A DNA stretch of 64,000 bases from Closterium sp. Naga37s-1 (GCA_947471745.1 CANJKZ010000142.1:1054001-1118000), one strand, 5' to 3'. Shown: positions 50,403 through 61,919, counted from the stretch's first letter. Notes: a model not told the origin generated them from the letters alone. Numbers and translations: made by a program.

Positions 50403-51647
50403 ACGACGGGAACCCGGGTGGTAAAACTGCCAGCCCGGGGCGTCGGTAGGGAAGCCAAACAAGACACAGCGAAGAATGCAGGGAGAGAGCTTCCATGCGG
50501 GGGGGTCGCGAACAAGCGAGAGGGCACCCCAGACCCGAAATGGCGACGCATCACCGACCTCGCCCGTCCACCGCAGAGTGGGAGAGGTCTCCAGGTGGGA
50601 GACATGGGGCCAGAGTTTGAGTTGCTCGGCAGCGTATCGGACCGCAAACGGCCACAGAAAATGGGGAGCAGCCGCATGGACGATGGAGGTGCGAGCAACC
50701 TCCATCACAAAGCCAATGCAGCGCTCAGCAATCCCATTCTGCTGTGGAGAGGCCGGAAGCGTGAACGTCTGGCAGATGGCCTCAGCACCACAGAAATCCT
50801 CGAGGAGGCCGGAGGAAAACTCACCACCTCGGTCAGAGTGCAGTCGCAGGACCGGGAGGTCCTGCTGAAATCGAGCACTAAGCTGGCGACGGACAGCACG
50901 GATCCAGCGGATCAAAACACTACGGACCTCCGCCTTGCTCTGCAAGGGGAAGACCTTGGTGTAGCGTGTATAGTCGTCTACAACCAGCAAGAAGTAGCGC
51001 TCTCCACCCTGTCCAGGGACTCAGGCTGGACCCCACACGTCCATGTGGAGGGTCTGCAGAGGAGCTATGGTCGAAGGAAACGAGGAGGAGTGAGGAGCAG
51101 CGCGCTGCCGCCCCTCGACGCAGGGAAGACACGATGGCGCAAGCGACCTCGGGAGCAGGGGTAGGGACCTGGGAAGCCCAGAGACAAGGGCACGAGAGTG
51201 CATGTCACGAAGGCGTGGCAAGGAGGGGTGGCCAAGACGGTGGTGCCAGGCAAAAGTCTGGTGCGTGAGGAGATGACACGAGCAAGACGCAGCGACCTCA
51301 ACCGACGCAGCTACCTGACCTGACTCAGCTACCAGTGCAGACTTAGTGGTACAAGCCAGACCCAGGCCTCCGAGTAAACGTGGCGAGGTGCTCACTAGTA
51401 CGCGAGTCCGTACAGATCGCCACGAGTTCGCCTCCAGGCTGGGTAACAGTGACCCAGTGGTCCTGGAGGACAGAGGTAGCCACCAAGTTCTTAGCGAACG
51501 AGAGGAGGTGGAGACCTGTGAGGAAGCCCGAAGGGGCCGCCGGCAAGAAAGAACAGTGGCGCCACGCGCGACTACCGGGCTCCCGGGGGGGTCGGCCAGT
51601 GTGACAGGGACAGGGACTGTGAGCGGTGTGACATTCGGACACGTACG
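50403..51647 (-). pseudogene. Family B protease-integrase fragment (antisense, right of D)
   Basis: Minus strand 51647 to 50403: HCSFLPAAPSGFL and KNLVATSVLQDHWVTV (protease-linker side), GAG-pre-integrase FAWHHRLGHPSLPRLRDM (about 51230), LHMDVWGPA with the first catalytic Asp then a TGA at about 51021-51023, VVDDYTRYTKVF, HSDRGGEF and NGIAER (second Asp and Glu). It leads into the linker at 43060 across D. The 5' half of the element (LTR, gag) ends abruptly at 51647 against a sense B fragment. Confidence 0.88.
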
Positions 51648-52077
51648 TAGAGCCGAGTGGTCCGTATCCAGAGCTTGTGGGTCGCCTCATGTACCTTATG
51701 ACGTGCACTCGGCCTGACCTCGCGTACCGTCTCAGCATCTTGGCGCGATATGTTGCGCCCGGGAGACACCGCCCTAAGCACTGGCGGGTAGCTACGAGGG
51801 TATTGTGCTACTTGGCCAGTACATCAGGCATGGGACTTGTGCTTGGAGGACAGGGCTCAATTGTGCTCACTGACAAAAAGATGCTTCATAGGCTGACGAC
51901 TAGGCTACCAATAGGTCTTCATAGGGCTACACTTTCAGTCTCGTGGATGTCCTTTGCTCATCTTCTGTGCTTAGCTCCAGCTGTGAGGCTGAGATCTACG
52001 CTGAGGCCATGGCTGCACAGGAGTTACACTAACAGACCTACATGCTCATCGGCTTGGGTGAGCGGCCTCGTTCTCCT
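51648..52077 (+). pseudogene. Sense family B RT/RNase H scrap at the palindrome centre
   Basis: Sense text SGPYPELVGRLMYLMTCTRPDLAYRLSILARYVAPG, TSGMGLVLGGQGSIVLT and a decayed RNase H piece, matching 54627-55078 but clearly more diverged (frameshift and internal deletion near 51885). Joined on the left to antisense B protease sequence (within ...CACGTAC/GTAGAGCC) and on the right to the B integrase end at a CTCCTC/GTCACC junction. It is the spacer between the two B halves. Confidence 0.8.
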
Positions 52078-53821
52078 CGTCACCTTTGACGAGTCTGTCT
52101 ACTTCTACCGTCTCCACCCACACCGCAGTTCCCCCGTGCCCCCCCCGCCTCTCGCACTAGTCTCCGACCCCCCCACCCGGTAGCCCCACCCCCCGCACAC
52201 GGTCCTGCTCGCTCAGGTGTGTCTCAGGTTGACCCATCCCCCTTGGTTGAGCCAGTCGAGGTCTCCTCTGACACCTCTGGTCCAGCTGAGGGGGATGACC
52301 CGACTCCTGCTGCCACCGTGACCCCTCGCCGCTCTGCGCGCTTGGCAGTCCCTCCGAGGTTTCCGCCTCGACCGTCTTCCCTGCCGCAGCAGCCTGTCGC
52401 TGTGGACTCTGGTGCTGCAGGAGGTGGTACCACTGGGGGTGCTGGTTCGGGGGCGCTGGTTCTGGGGGTGCTGCATGTCCTCTGGGCACATGAGGTTCTG
52501 GAGGTACTGGTTCTCGTGGACCTGGTACGAGTCGGCAGGAGGCTCTCTCGCCGGAGCGGCTTCGCGAGTGGGCTGTCCAGTGGGTCAGCCCTGGTGGTGG
52601 AGCTAGCCGTCTTCGAGCGGGAGGTGCTTGGACTGCTGGAGCTGGAGCTGCTGGACGTGCTGGAGCTGCAAGTTCTGGAGATACTGGCCCTCGAGGTGCT
52701 AGTGCTGGTGTTCCTGTTTCTGGAGACACAGGTGCTGCTGGAGGTAATGGAGACGCAGGTGCTGCTGGAGGTACTGGCCATGGAGGTGCTAGTACTGGTG
52801 TTCCTGGAGTTGGCCGTGCTGGAGGCACTACTGGAGGCACTGGAGTTAGTGGTACTAGTCGGCAGGAGGCTCTCTCGCCGGAGCGGCTTCGCGAGTGGGC
52901 TGTCCAGTGGGGCAGCCCTGGTGGTGGAGCTAGCCGCCTTCGAGCGGGAGGTGCTGGGACTGCTGGAGCTGGAGGTGCTGGAGCTGGAGACACTGGTTTT
53001 GGGGGTGCTGAAACTACTGGAGCTGGAGGTTCTGGGGGTGCGACTACTCAGCCGCAGCCGTCTGCGCTTTGGCACCTTCTCAGTCTCCCGCCTGCTGCTA
53101 CTGGGTTCCCGGTTGCTGGTACCACTCCCCCGTTACTGTTCCCACCTACTGACCAGTCCCAGCCACAGCTACTGCCTGACTCCCCACTGCCTGCTCCTGC
53201 TCCTCACATTGAGGTGACTGCGTCCCTGACTGCGCGTCGTGAGCCTGAGACTCGTGCTTCCACTCCTGAGCGTCGAGAGCCTGAGACTAGAGCTTCTGTC
53301 CCTGCTCGTGTTCATTGTGTTCGTCGTCCTATTGCTCCGGCTGTACCAAGCACTCACGATATGACACTCCGTCCTTCCTGTTCCACAGCGTGCTGTCCTG
53401 CCGTCGCCTCCCGCATCCTCTATTCCGCACGTTCCTGACCCTAAGTCTGACCTTGTCCGTGCTGCCAGTTCTTCTGTCACACGTCTCTTTGCCACAATTG
53501 TGACTGACCCTTTTTTTTAGTCTGTTGCTGCGTCTGCCTTAGTTGCCGAGCTTGTTTAATTTGCTGCTTTGTGCCACCTTGACTACGTTGCGAGTCTTGT
53601 TTTTTACTCTTCCCGTCCTCCGTCCGTCAGGGATGAGCTTGCCCTTGGCTGTGACATTCTTGAGGATAGGCAGTTTGAGCTGAAGTGCCTAGCGGCCGCT
53701 TCACCTCATCTCACGTCCATGCTACTTTGCCCTGAGGGAGACCCGGATGCACTGGACATCCCGACCCCGTGCACTTACACAAAGTCGATCACGGGTCCGT
53801 ACTTCTCTCCGTGGTAGATAG
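52078..53821 (+). pseudogene. Family B integrase end and linker, right arm
   Basis: Starts VTFDESVYFYRLHPHRSSPVPPPPLALVSD, then the VEVSSDTSGPAEGDDP and RRSARLAVPP blocks, the Gly/Ala-rich repeats, RREPETRASTPERREPETRAS, and a decayed CHLDYVASLVF ... LEDRQFELKCL segment ending GPYFSPW-stop (TAG 53815-53817). Frames alternate. Inverted counterpart of 40992-43045. Confidence 0.82.
52500..52990 (+). repeat. Gly/Ala-rich linker repeats, two units (right arm)
   Basis: GTCGGCAGGAGGCTCTCTCGCC-type text begins units at about 52531 and 52859, a spacing of about 328 bp; three units exist in the left arm. In frame the units encode SPERLREWAVQW, GGGASRLRAGGA and collagen-like GTAGAGG tracts; an alternative open frame is Leu/Val-rich and is only a shadow. 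Confidence 0.75.
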
Positions 53822-53823
53822 CC

Positions 53824-55343
53824 ATGGATGCAGAGATGGCTTCCTGGAAGTCCACAGACACCTACGTCGACGATGTTCCCACACCTGGGGCGATCTTCGT
53901 CGATGGCATGTGGATTTTCAAGGTGAAGCAGCAGCCGGGTTCTCCGCCTGCTTTCAAGGCGCGTTACGTTGCACGAGGCTTCTGTCAGCGTGAAGGGGTC
54001 GACTTCTTTCAGACCTTCTCCCGCACCCCAAAGATGACCACTCTTCGGGTGCTACTGCACGTTGCAGCACAGCGTGACTACGAGCTGCACTCCCTCGACT
54101 TCTCGACAGCCTTCTTACAGGGCAGCCTTCACGAGGCTATCTAGTTGCGCCATCCACGTGGCTTCACTAGGTCGTTTCCTGAGGGTACCCAGTGGAGACT
54201 TTGGCAACCAGTCTACAGCCTACGACAGGCACCCCGCGAGTGGCACGATACGCAGAGGACTACACTTGCGGCTCTTGGCTTCGCTCCCTCGACTGCTGAC
54301 CATTCGCTGTTTCTGCGCACAGACACTTCTCTGTCGCCGTTCTACGTTCTTGTGTACGTTGACGAATTGGTTTTTGCTATTGCTGACACTGAGGCTCTGG
54401 CCTTGGTGAAGGCGGAGCTGCAGGAGAGACACACTTGCACTGACCTGGGTGAGCTGCGGAGCTATCTTGGCTTGCAGATCACACGGGACAGAGCACGCCG
54501 CACCATCACCCTCACTCAGTCACACATGGTGCAGCAGGTCCTTCAGCGCTTCGACTTCACGTGGTCCTCGCCACAGCCCACTCCTCTGTCTACCGGCCAC
54601 TCGCTCTCAGCTCCACCTTCGGACGAGTCCGTAGAGCCGAGTGGTCCGTACCCAGAGCTTGTGGGTTGCCTCATGTACCGGATGACGTGCACACTTCTTG
54701 ACCTCGCGTACCCTCTTAGCCTCCTGGCTCGCTACGTGGCTCCCGGTCAACACCGTAAGGTGCACGGGAAGCTACGAAGAGGGTATTGCATTACTTGTGC
54801 AGTACATCGGGCACGGGGCTCGTGCTTGGAGGACCGGGTTCAGTTGTTCTCACCGGTCACTCAGACGCTTCTTGGGCTGACGGCCAGACGACTAACCGGT
54901 CAACACAGGGGTACAGTTTCAGCCTTGGCACTAGTTCTGTCTCGTGGAGGTCCACACGCTCTTCTTCTGTACTTAGTTCCAGCTGTGAGGCCGAGATCTA
55001 CGCTGGAGCTATGGCTGCACAGGAGCTCCGCTAGCTGACCTACCTGCTGACCGACTTGGGTGAGGGGCCTCGTTCTCCTCCAGTTCTGTACGTCGACAAC
55101 AAGGCCATGAATGCCTTGTGTCAGGACCAGAGACTGGAGCACAGAACGAAGCACACTGCTCTCCGTTACTTCATTACGCGAGAGCTGCAGCAGCGTGGTC
55201 AGCTTCGACTTGCTTACGTGGCCACACGGGCCAACACTGCTGATATCTTCACCAAGGCCCTTGGGTCTAGTGATCATCAGCGTTTCTGCACTGCTCTTGG
55301 GCTTGTGCCCACTCTGCCTCACTTGTCTCTTGTTGTATTCTGA
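53824..55343 (+). pseudogene. Family B RT and RNase H, right arm
   Basis: MDAEMASWKSTDTYVDDVPTPG, MWIFKVKQQPGS, TLRVLLHVAAQRDYELHSLDF, then TAG at 54142-54144 replacing a Trp (EAI-stop). RT continues to YVDELVFAIAD (second catalytic Asp to Glu), a frameshift near 54760-54790 and a TAG at 55033-55035, both shared with the left arm. RNase H ends ADIFTKALGSSDHQRF, stop about 55341-55343. Confidence 0.88.
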
Positions 55344-55699
55344 TATATATCATTATACCTGCATGTTTGCACCTGCTAGGTTGTAATCAGTGTACTGCAA
55401 TTGTTATTATAAACTTTGCATGTGAACTGACCTTGTGGCCGCTTGCTTGCTTGGAGTGTGTGGAATCCTTGAGATCCACCCTGGGATTTGCATTGCTTTC
55501 TGTTCTTGCCTGACTTGTCTTGGGACCGTTCGTTGTATTAGCTATCCCCCACTTTGCTATCCGGCTGTGTCAAACATTGTATGTTCTGTTCTGTAGGCTA
55601 TTGTGCGGCTAGCCTTAGAGGGTACAACATTCTAGGGTTTCATACTTGTACTCCCAATCCTGTTAGTCATTCATCATTCCGTCACTTCACATTCTAACA
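55344..55699 (+). repeat. Family B 3' LTR, right arm
   Basis: Ends CATTCTAACA at 55699 and meets antisense C at CATGCCAGTGCTGG. It is the mirror of 39133-39488; I saw a single mismatch over about 180 bp compared. Left edge approximate. Confidence 0.75.
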
Positions 55700-56640
55700 C
55701 ATGCCAGTGCTGGTCACTCCTCACCGTGAGGCCGCTCCCCAGCTTGCTGCAGGCGAAGGCGATGTCCGGCCTCGTCGTCGTCGCCGCGAACTGCAGCGAG
55801 CTGACGATCTGCCGGTACTCCTCCTCCTCGCACTCATGATCCTCCTTGGCGTCGATGGAGGCCGGCGTCTTCGACACTCGCCCGGTCTGCTCCTCGTCAA
55901 TGAAACGCCTGCGCAGCTTGTCGGCGTAGCTTTGCTGGTGCAGCCACAGCTTTTGCGCCGGCCTGTCGCGCACAGTCTCTAGCCCGAGGTACTTCACCAC
56001 CAGTGAGATCTCGCGCAGCTCGAAGGCGTCCTCCAGCAGCTCTATCAGACCCTTCAGCATCTCGGTGCTGCTGCTGGCGGCGATCAGGTCATCGACGTAG
56101 ACCAGCACCTAGCAGGTCACACTGTCGTCGCCGACCTTGAAGTTCAACGCCTCTTCGACCTGGCTCTTCTTCCAGTCGGCGCCGACCACAACGTTGTTCA
56201 GCGCCTTGTACCACAGCAGCGGCGGCTGTTTCAGCCCGTACAAAGCTCTTCAGCAGCTTGCACACCCAGCCGGTCCCGTCGTTCTAGTAGTCCAGCTGGT
56301 ACATGTACAGCACCCTGTCGAGCTTTTTCTGCAGGAAGGCGTTCTTCATGTCGAGCTGCATCAGGTGCAATTCGAGGATGGCGACGATGCTGAGGAAGAT
56401 CCTCAGCGTGACGTAGCTCCCGACTGGCGCGTACGTCTCTTTGTAGTCGGCGCCGTACACCTGCGTGAAGCCCTTCACAACCAGCCTCGCCCTCTCGCGC
56501 TCGACGGTGTCGTCGATGTGGTACTTCTTCATCAGCACCCAGCAATTCTTCATGCTGTTGCCGCTCAACCAGATCCCATGTGCCGTTGGCGATGAGGCTG
56601 AGGATCTCCTCGTCCATGGCAGCCTTCACCGCCTTGCCCT
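55700..56640 (-). pseudogene. CR reverse transcriptase, RNase H start
   Basis: Minus strand: TAG ending KEALAS at about 56643, MKNCWVLMKKYHIDDTVERERARLVVKGF, QLDMKNAFLQKKL, TAG at 56284-56286 (LDY-stop), frameshift near 56240, then YVDDLIAASS and RPDIAFACSKL. From the YVDD box to the end (56108-55700) the protein is identical to C2, whereas the upstream RT block differs at roughly one residue in six. Confidence 0.88.
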
Positions 56641-58255
56641 TCTAGCTCGCCAACGCCTCTTTCACCGTCATCATCGTGATATCCCAGTGGTCCTCGGGGT
56701 CGGCGTTAATGTCGGGGTCGATCTCATGCAGGTCGACATCGGCGTCTTCATCGTCAAGCAGCGTGGTATAGGCGGCTCCTGGAAGGCAGACGTGGTAGGT
56801 CAGCCGCTTCGACGGCCCCCGAAGTCGGCCTGAACGCCGCAGTCCAGGCTGGTCGACGAGCACCTCCACCACGTCGCTGTCGGCGGACAGCTCCCCCGCC
56901 AACTGCTCCCCGTCATCGTCCTGCTGCACCAGGGTCGGCTGCTCGGCCGACTTCTCCCCTGTCGTTGGCTCCCCTGCCGACTAGCCAGTCGCCGACGGCT
57001 CCTTAGCCGGCTTCAGTGCTGGCTGCTCCCCTGTCGGCGGCTTCCCTGCCGACGCCTCCTTCGCCGATGTCTCCCCTGTCGGCGGCTTCTCGATTCCCTG
57101 CTGCTCTCCTGTCGTTGGCGACTTCTCTTTCACACCGCCTTGCTCGACGTCACGTCGGCCGCCGGTGATGCTCTTGGCCGGCGCCACAGGTGACGCCCTA
57201 CTGCTCCCCTCATCGCCGAAGGCCGACGTCAGTGTCGGCTCATGCAGGTCGGCCACAAGGGGTGGGGCAGGAGGAGCGAGGGAAGAGGAAAGAGGATGTC
57301 CTCAACGTCCTCGTGAGCGAGCTTGCCGACCTCGGCGAGCAGGGGAAGTGTCACCGTCGAGGTGTCTGTCAACGGGTTGGCGTGCGTCCGACCTGACGCT
57401 GGCCCGTGCTCCGACTTCCACACCTTCAGTGACATGGTCTCATAGAACACCACGTCCGACGTGGTGACCACCTTGTTGTCGGTGAGGTCGAGGACCTCCC
57501 AGCCCTTGCTCTCCTCCGACGCGCCGAGATGAAGGCCCCACCTGGCCTTCGGCGCAAGCTTACCACCGAGCTGCTGCTCGGGGACCAGGAACTGCGCCAT
57601 GCAACCCCACACAAGAGCAAGCGTCATGTCCGGCTTTTTGCCGGTCAGCAGCTGGTACGGCGTCGTCCCCGGCGGCAGCGTCGACCTCTCTAAGCAATTG
57701 CACACCCAGATGGCCTGCCGCAGAGGGAGGTGCCGAAGTCAATGAATTGCTTGCCGAAGAACTCCCCTCCGTGGTCCGAGTGCAACATCAGCACCGACAT
57801 CTTCCTGTGCCGCTCAGCCACCAGCAGCCACTTCTCGAACTCTCGCAGCACGTCAGACTTCTTCTCGACCGGCCTCACCCACACGAACCACATCTTGTGG
57901 TCCTTCAGCAGCAAGAAGTAGAGGCTGCCGTCTTTGGCGGCCACCCGGAATTGCCCGCACAAGTCGATGTGCACGACGCCAGGGCGTCGTCGGCGTCCGG
58001 GCCTTGTCGGGGAATGTGTGCCGCGCCTGCTTCCCGCCGACGAACGAGACACACGGAGAGTCGGTGCCGGCCGACGGCTTGATTTCCATGCCGATGGCAA
58101 CCTCGTGCTTCGCCGAACTCTTGATGGTGTCGACGCCGACGTGCGCGAGCCTCGCGTGCCACCTTGCGGGCGTTGACTTCGTCGCCGAGACGATTGCCCG
58201 CAGAGCCACCACTTCAGTCGGCGACGTCCACTTCGTCGAGCACGGGTGAAGGTCG
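56641..58255 (-). pseudogene. CR linker and integrase with internal deletion
   Basis: Integrase text: WHARLAHVGVDTIKSS (about 58150), HIDLCGQFR with the first Asp kept (about 57965), MLHSDHGGEFFGKQFIDF (about 57785-57735), then a jump to RQAIWVCNCLERST: about 160 bp that encode the catalytic Glu segment are missing compared with C2. After GCMAQFLV the low-complexity linker has PTGETS/PTTGEQQ repeats with a TAG at 56981-56983. Confidence 0.85.
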
Positions 58256-59858
58256 GTGCAGAGGACCCGGCTGGTGTACTTTGCCTAACAAAGGACGTCC
58301 CCCGCCGCCGAGACGAGCAGCATCGTGTCGCCATCGTGCTGCATCGTCACGCCTCTCTCATGCAGCAGGCCAACTGACAGCAAGTTCGCTTGCACGCCCG
58401 GAATGTAGAGCACATTGGGGAAGAGCACCTGCGTCCTGGCCTCTCCTTGCAATGCGACGGTGTTACGGCCTTGGACGTCCTGCAGCGCCCCACTGAAGCC
58501 GCGCACATGTTTGACGTCGCCACTCGGCCCCAGGTCGACGAAGGTCGCCTTCGTCCCTATCAGGTGGTGTGAGTAACTGCTGTCAAGTAGGACCACTGCC
58601 GGGTTCGCTTGCACGGCTGCCGCCACCACCTGGAAGTCCTCGTCGTCCTCCGGCGCCAGCAAGACGGTCGGCTCCACGACGCCGAACAGCGAGCACCCCT
58701 CCCCGTCGCCTCACCCCTTGCCACCAGAGGAGGAATCGGCGTCCTTCGCCGACGTCGACTTGGTCGACTGCTTCTCCTTGCGCGGCTTCTCATCCCGACG
58801 TGGGCGACGAACCTCCCGTGGAGCTCCGTGGACTTCTCGGCCTCCTGCATCGCCTCGACTCGGATGATGTGCAAGGTCATGGTGTCTTCGTTGAGCGAAT
58901 CCCACATGCCCGGCATCACCATCATCCGCTGCATGATGTTGTAGCCGCTCCGTAGTCCCTTGACGGCGTGCGTGATGTACGACGCCTTCAAGTAGTCGAC
59001 GCCGGCCATACGCATGTTGGCAAGGAGCCTCCGAGCCCGGTTGCAGTAGTCGGTAGCCGTCTCCTGCTCACCCATCCTCAGGTGCGTCATCTGCTTCTCC
59101 AGCTGGCCGATGTACAGGTTGTCGGTGACCTGGTACGTTGACGTGATGAACTGCCACACCTGATGGCTGGCGTCCAAATAACTCCGTCACGACTTCAGGG
59201 CGATATGCACAACCGGTGAGCAGCACCGCGTGGGTCAACAGGTGAACGGCGCGGAACTCCGCACGCAGCTCGGCGTTGGACTATGGCGGCGTCTCCACGC
59301 TGCCGTCGACGAAGCACATCAGGCTGGCCGTCTCCAGCTGAGGCTCGATGGCCTCCTTCCAGGTGAGGAGGTCATGTCGACCTACCAGCGGCACGGGGAC
59401 GGCGATCTTGTCCGGCATGAAGTTGAAGTAGCCGTACGTCGGCGCTATCCCACCCGCCGTCATGTGGGTCGCCGGCGCTGGCGTCACACTGCTTCGGCGT
59501 CCGCCGACGTCGCCGTGCGTGAAGCCTGCAGCCGTCGACGACTGCAGCCCTCGCGCCTGATTCCCGCCGACTTCACCGAAGTCGGCTTTTCTGATCACTC
59601 CTATCTTCCTCGTGCCCTCGCTGCCACCGATTTGAGCACTTCCGTCGACCTCCTCATCGATGCTGCCTTTGTTGTGTACCGGTCGAGGAGAAACTGGTCG
59701 GGAAGGGTGTTCCATCGCCCAGTTTGCGCGGATGCCTAGCTCGACGACCTCCAAGGGGAGGGTCGGCCCGTACTCGCCAACCTTGTGGCGTCTCCTCGCA
59801 TCAGCTAGTCGTGTCTCCAGGTGTCCGCTACGCCCGTATCAACTACGGGGTCGACCAT
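58256..59858 (-). pseudogene. CR gag and protease
   Basis: Minus strand from ATG at 59858-59856. Gag pieces: VELGIRANWAMEHP, the GEVGGNQARGLQSS block that C2 lost, VPLVGRHDLLTWKEAIEPQLE, stop/frameshift near 59270-59180, TYQVTDNLYIGQLEKQM and VEAMQEAEKS (no stop here). Zinc knuckle region deleted at the same place as in C1 and C2. Protease motif is LLDSSYSHHLIG: Ser replaces the active-site Gly. TAA/TAG and frameshifts make it non-functional. Confidence 0.87.
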
Positions 59859-59944
59859 GGCGACCAGGACAGCTGCCGGCATACGAACGAAATTGGTAAG
59901 GCACACCTAGGTCGACTGCTCTGAAGGTACGTCGCGTGAAGCAA

Positions 59945-60802
59945 AGCAACAACGGACTACATCACATGCTAGCAAGCAATCAAGTCGACTGCCAGCGCAG
60001 CACGGTCGACCGCGTTCCAGCGCTGCAAGGTCGACCGCGCTCCAGCAGTGCAAAGTGGTGGCCTACCAACGCTGCAAGTCGATGGCGTGCCAACGCTGCA
60101 GAAAGGTGGCTGCACAGTGTTGCATCCGCCTGACAGCAGCGCACCCGCTTCGCAGGTGCTCGAAGATGATTGGCGTGTTGTGCCCCGTCCTGTGCACAGC
60201 ACAAACGCCAAGTCGTCCACGTGCTGATGACTGCGTCTGATTAGACACGTCGACCTCGGGATACCACCTCTGAGGTCGGCTTCGCCAGAACCACCTGGGC
60301 GACTGTCGCGCACCTCCGCAGATCCCCGTTGCCCGGATAACCCGGTCGACCAGCTGCTCCCCCTCGGTCCGTCGACCACCCAGGTCGATGACCACCTTCC
60401 GCCGACTCCACGAAGTCGACCACTCCCCCAGGTCAACCACTTCTGGTTGACCAGGCCTACCGGTCGCCGACTGCACCCAGCCGGCTTTTCCAGGTCGGCG
60501 TCACCAAGTCGACGCCCTCCCAGGTCGACCGCCCAAGTCGACATCCCAAAGTCAGAGCCCTCCAAGTCGGTGCCCTTCCCAGGTCGACGAGCCCCATCGT
60601 CGACCGCCGGTAGAAGTCGGCCGCCTGCGTCGCATAGTCGGCAGCTTCGGAGTGGCCCCGTGCAGGTCGACCAAACCCGTCGACCAGCTCGCCCAAGTCG
60701 GCGTCGCCCACTGCTGCAGGTCGGCTGCACCTCCCGCTCACCCGACCACAAAGTCGCCTCCAACCAAGCGAGGACGGGGCCAACACACCACTCCCGTTGA
60801 CA
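59945..60802 (-). repeat. CR 5' LTR remnant, GTCGAC-rich
   Basis: Minus strand starts TGTCAACGGGAGTGGTGTGTTGGCC at 60802. GTCGAC and AAGTCGGC motifs fill 60000-60700. The 3' end of the LTR and the PBS are lost at the same place as in C1 and C2; 59859-59944 is leader. The five bases outside are GTAAC. Confidence 0.78.
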
Positions 60803-60819
60803 GTAACACCCGAAGCATG

Positions 60820-61271
60820 TTTATTTTTGGGGTGGGGGAGAAGGTCTGGAAGAAGTCGACCCCCTGACGCTGACTGAAGGCTCAAACAAGGGAAAACGCC
60901 TTGAAGACAGGGGGTGAACCCGGCGGCCGTTTCACCCTGAAAATCCACATGCCATTGACTATGTTCGCCCCAGGAGGGGGAACTATGCCGGCCTTTTGCC
61001 TTGCAAGTGCGCGAGAAGGTGCGTAGGTGCCTGTGGACTTCCAGTATGCCATCCCTGCGTCAATACAGCTGCTGCAGTTGTCGTCGCAACGGCCGGTGAA
61101 TGTGGACTCAGTGGGTGCTGATCTATGAGGTGCAGCTACGGATGATACTGGCTTTGGGGGTGCTGGTCTTGGAGGTGCAGATACTGGAGGTTCTGGCTCT
61201 GTAGGTGCTGGCACTGGAGGTTCTGGCTCTGAGGGTGCTGCCACGAGAGGTTTGGACCTTGGAGGTGCCAC
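60820..61271 (-). pseudogene. B' linker end and RT N-terminus, inverted copy
   Basis: Minus strand MAPPRSKPLVAAPSEPEPP, CIDAGMAYWKSTGTYA, GANIVNGMWIFRVKRPPGSPPVFKA. It has a private insertion of about 40 bp (SRALARQKAG region, near 60990-61020) and a frameshift after FKA. Ends TPKINMLRVLL at the CR LTR. Counterpart of 33660-34090. The uninterrupted GGAGGTGCCACATACCC at 61262-61278 is a second empty site for the A array. Confidence 0.82.
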
Positions 61272-61279
61272 ATACCCGT

Positions 61280-61919
61280 GACGTTTGGCTAGACAGCAGC
61301 AGCATTAGCAGTAGCGAAAGCATCCATAGCAGCAGCAAAAGCCGCAGTCCTCGGCGCCTGTGACAGGACTTTGCCTTCTTGTTCTTCCTTACCCTCCGAG
61401 CAACATCCGTCCTCCCTCCTCCTCACCACTCCCTCTCCCGGACCTGTCTCTGGCTTGTTTTCCTCCTCGTTCACCGCTGTTTCCTCCTCTCCCTCCTGAC
61501 CCGTCTCTTGTCTATTTCCCCTTTCCTGTCATGCCCTTCGTGCTCGTCCTTCGTCTCATGTTCCCGTCTTTCACTCTATACGCCTTCGTTCTCTTCCCCC
61601 TTGTGTTTCGTCTATTTTTCTATCATGACCTCCTCTGTCATCCCTTACTACCTCTCCTCTTCCGTTCTCGGAATTTCTTCGTGCCGCTTGCCCTACAGTC
61701 TCACATATACTTTCCTCCTTGATTATTGACTCCACTGTTTCTCCCTCGTCTATCTCGACTCTCGTTGATATTGTCACTGGCGTTGCCTCCACTTGCCGCC
61801 TTGACTACGCCACTCAATCGGCTTCTGTTCCTGCCTGTCCTCAGTCCCTCGTGGGTGCTCCTACATTCGGCAGTGATGTCCAGGAGGACAGGCAGCTCGA
61901 GCAGGCTTTCCTTTTCTTT
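61280..61919 (+). pseudogene. B' linker fragment, inverted copy
   Basis: Sense counterpart of 16009-16662 and 33021-33656, with a Pro/Leu/Ser-rich tract (61380-61700) and the CRLDYATQSA / VQEDRQLEQAF text at about 61790-61915, cut by the G LTR at 61920. It meets the antisense B' RT fragment head to head at about 61272. Confidence 0.7.

Larger units (their letters stand above)
55700..60802 (-). mobile_element. CR: inverted family C copy
   Basis: Antisense counterpart of C2: RT 55700-56640, linker to 57256, integrase to about 58250, protease and gag to 59858, leader, LTR to 60802. It keeps an exact LTR start (minus strand TGTCAACGGG at 60802) that C1 and C2 have lost, and a CAG codon where they have the gag stop, but has its own integrase deletion. 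Cut by the B LTR at 55699 exactly as C2 is at 39133. Confidence 0.9.
52078..61271 (-). repeat. Right arm of the large inverted duplication
   Basis: Mirror of 33660-43045, about 0.2 kb shorter, mainly through one linker repeat fewer and an integrase deletion. The spacer between arms (43046-52077) holds D, the B protease-integrase piece and a B RT scrap. Confidence 0.93.
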
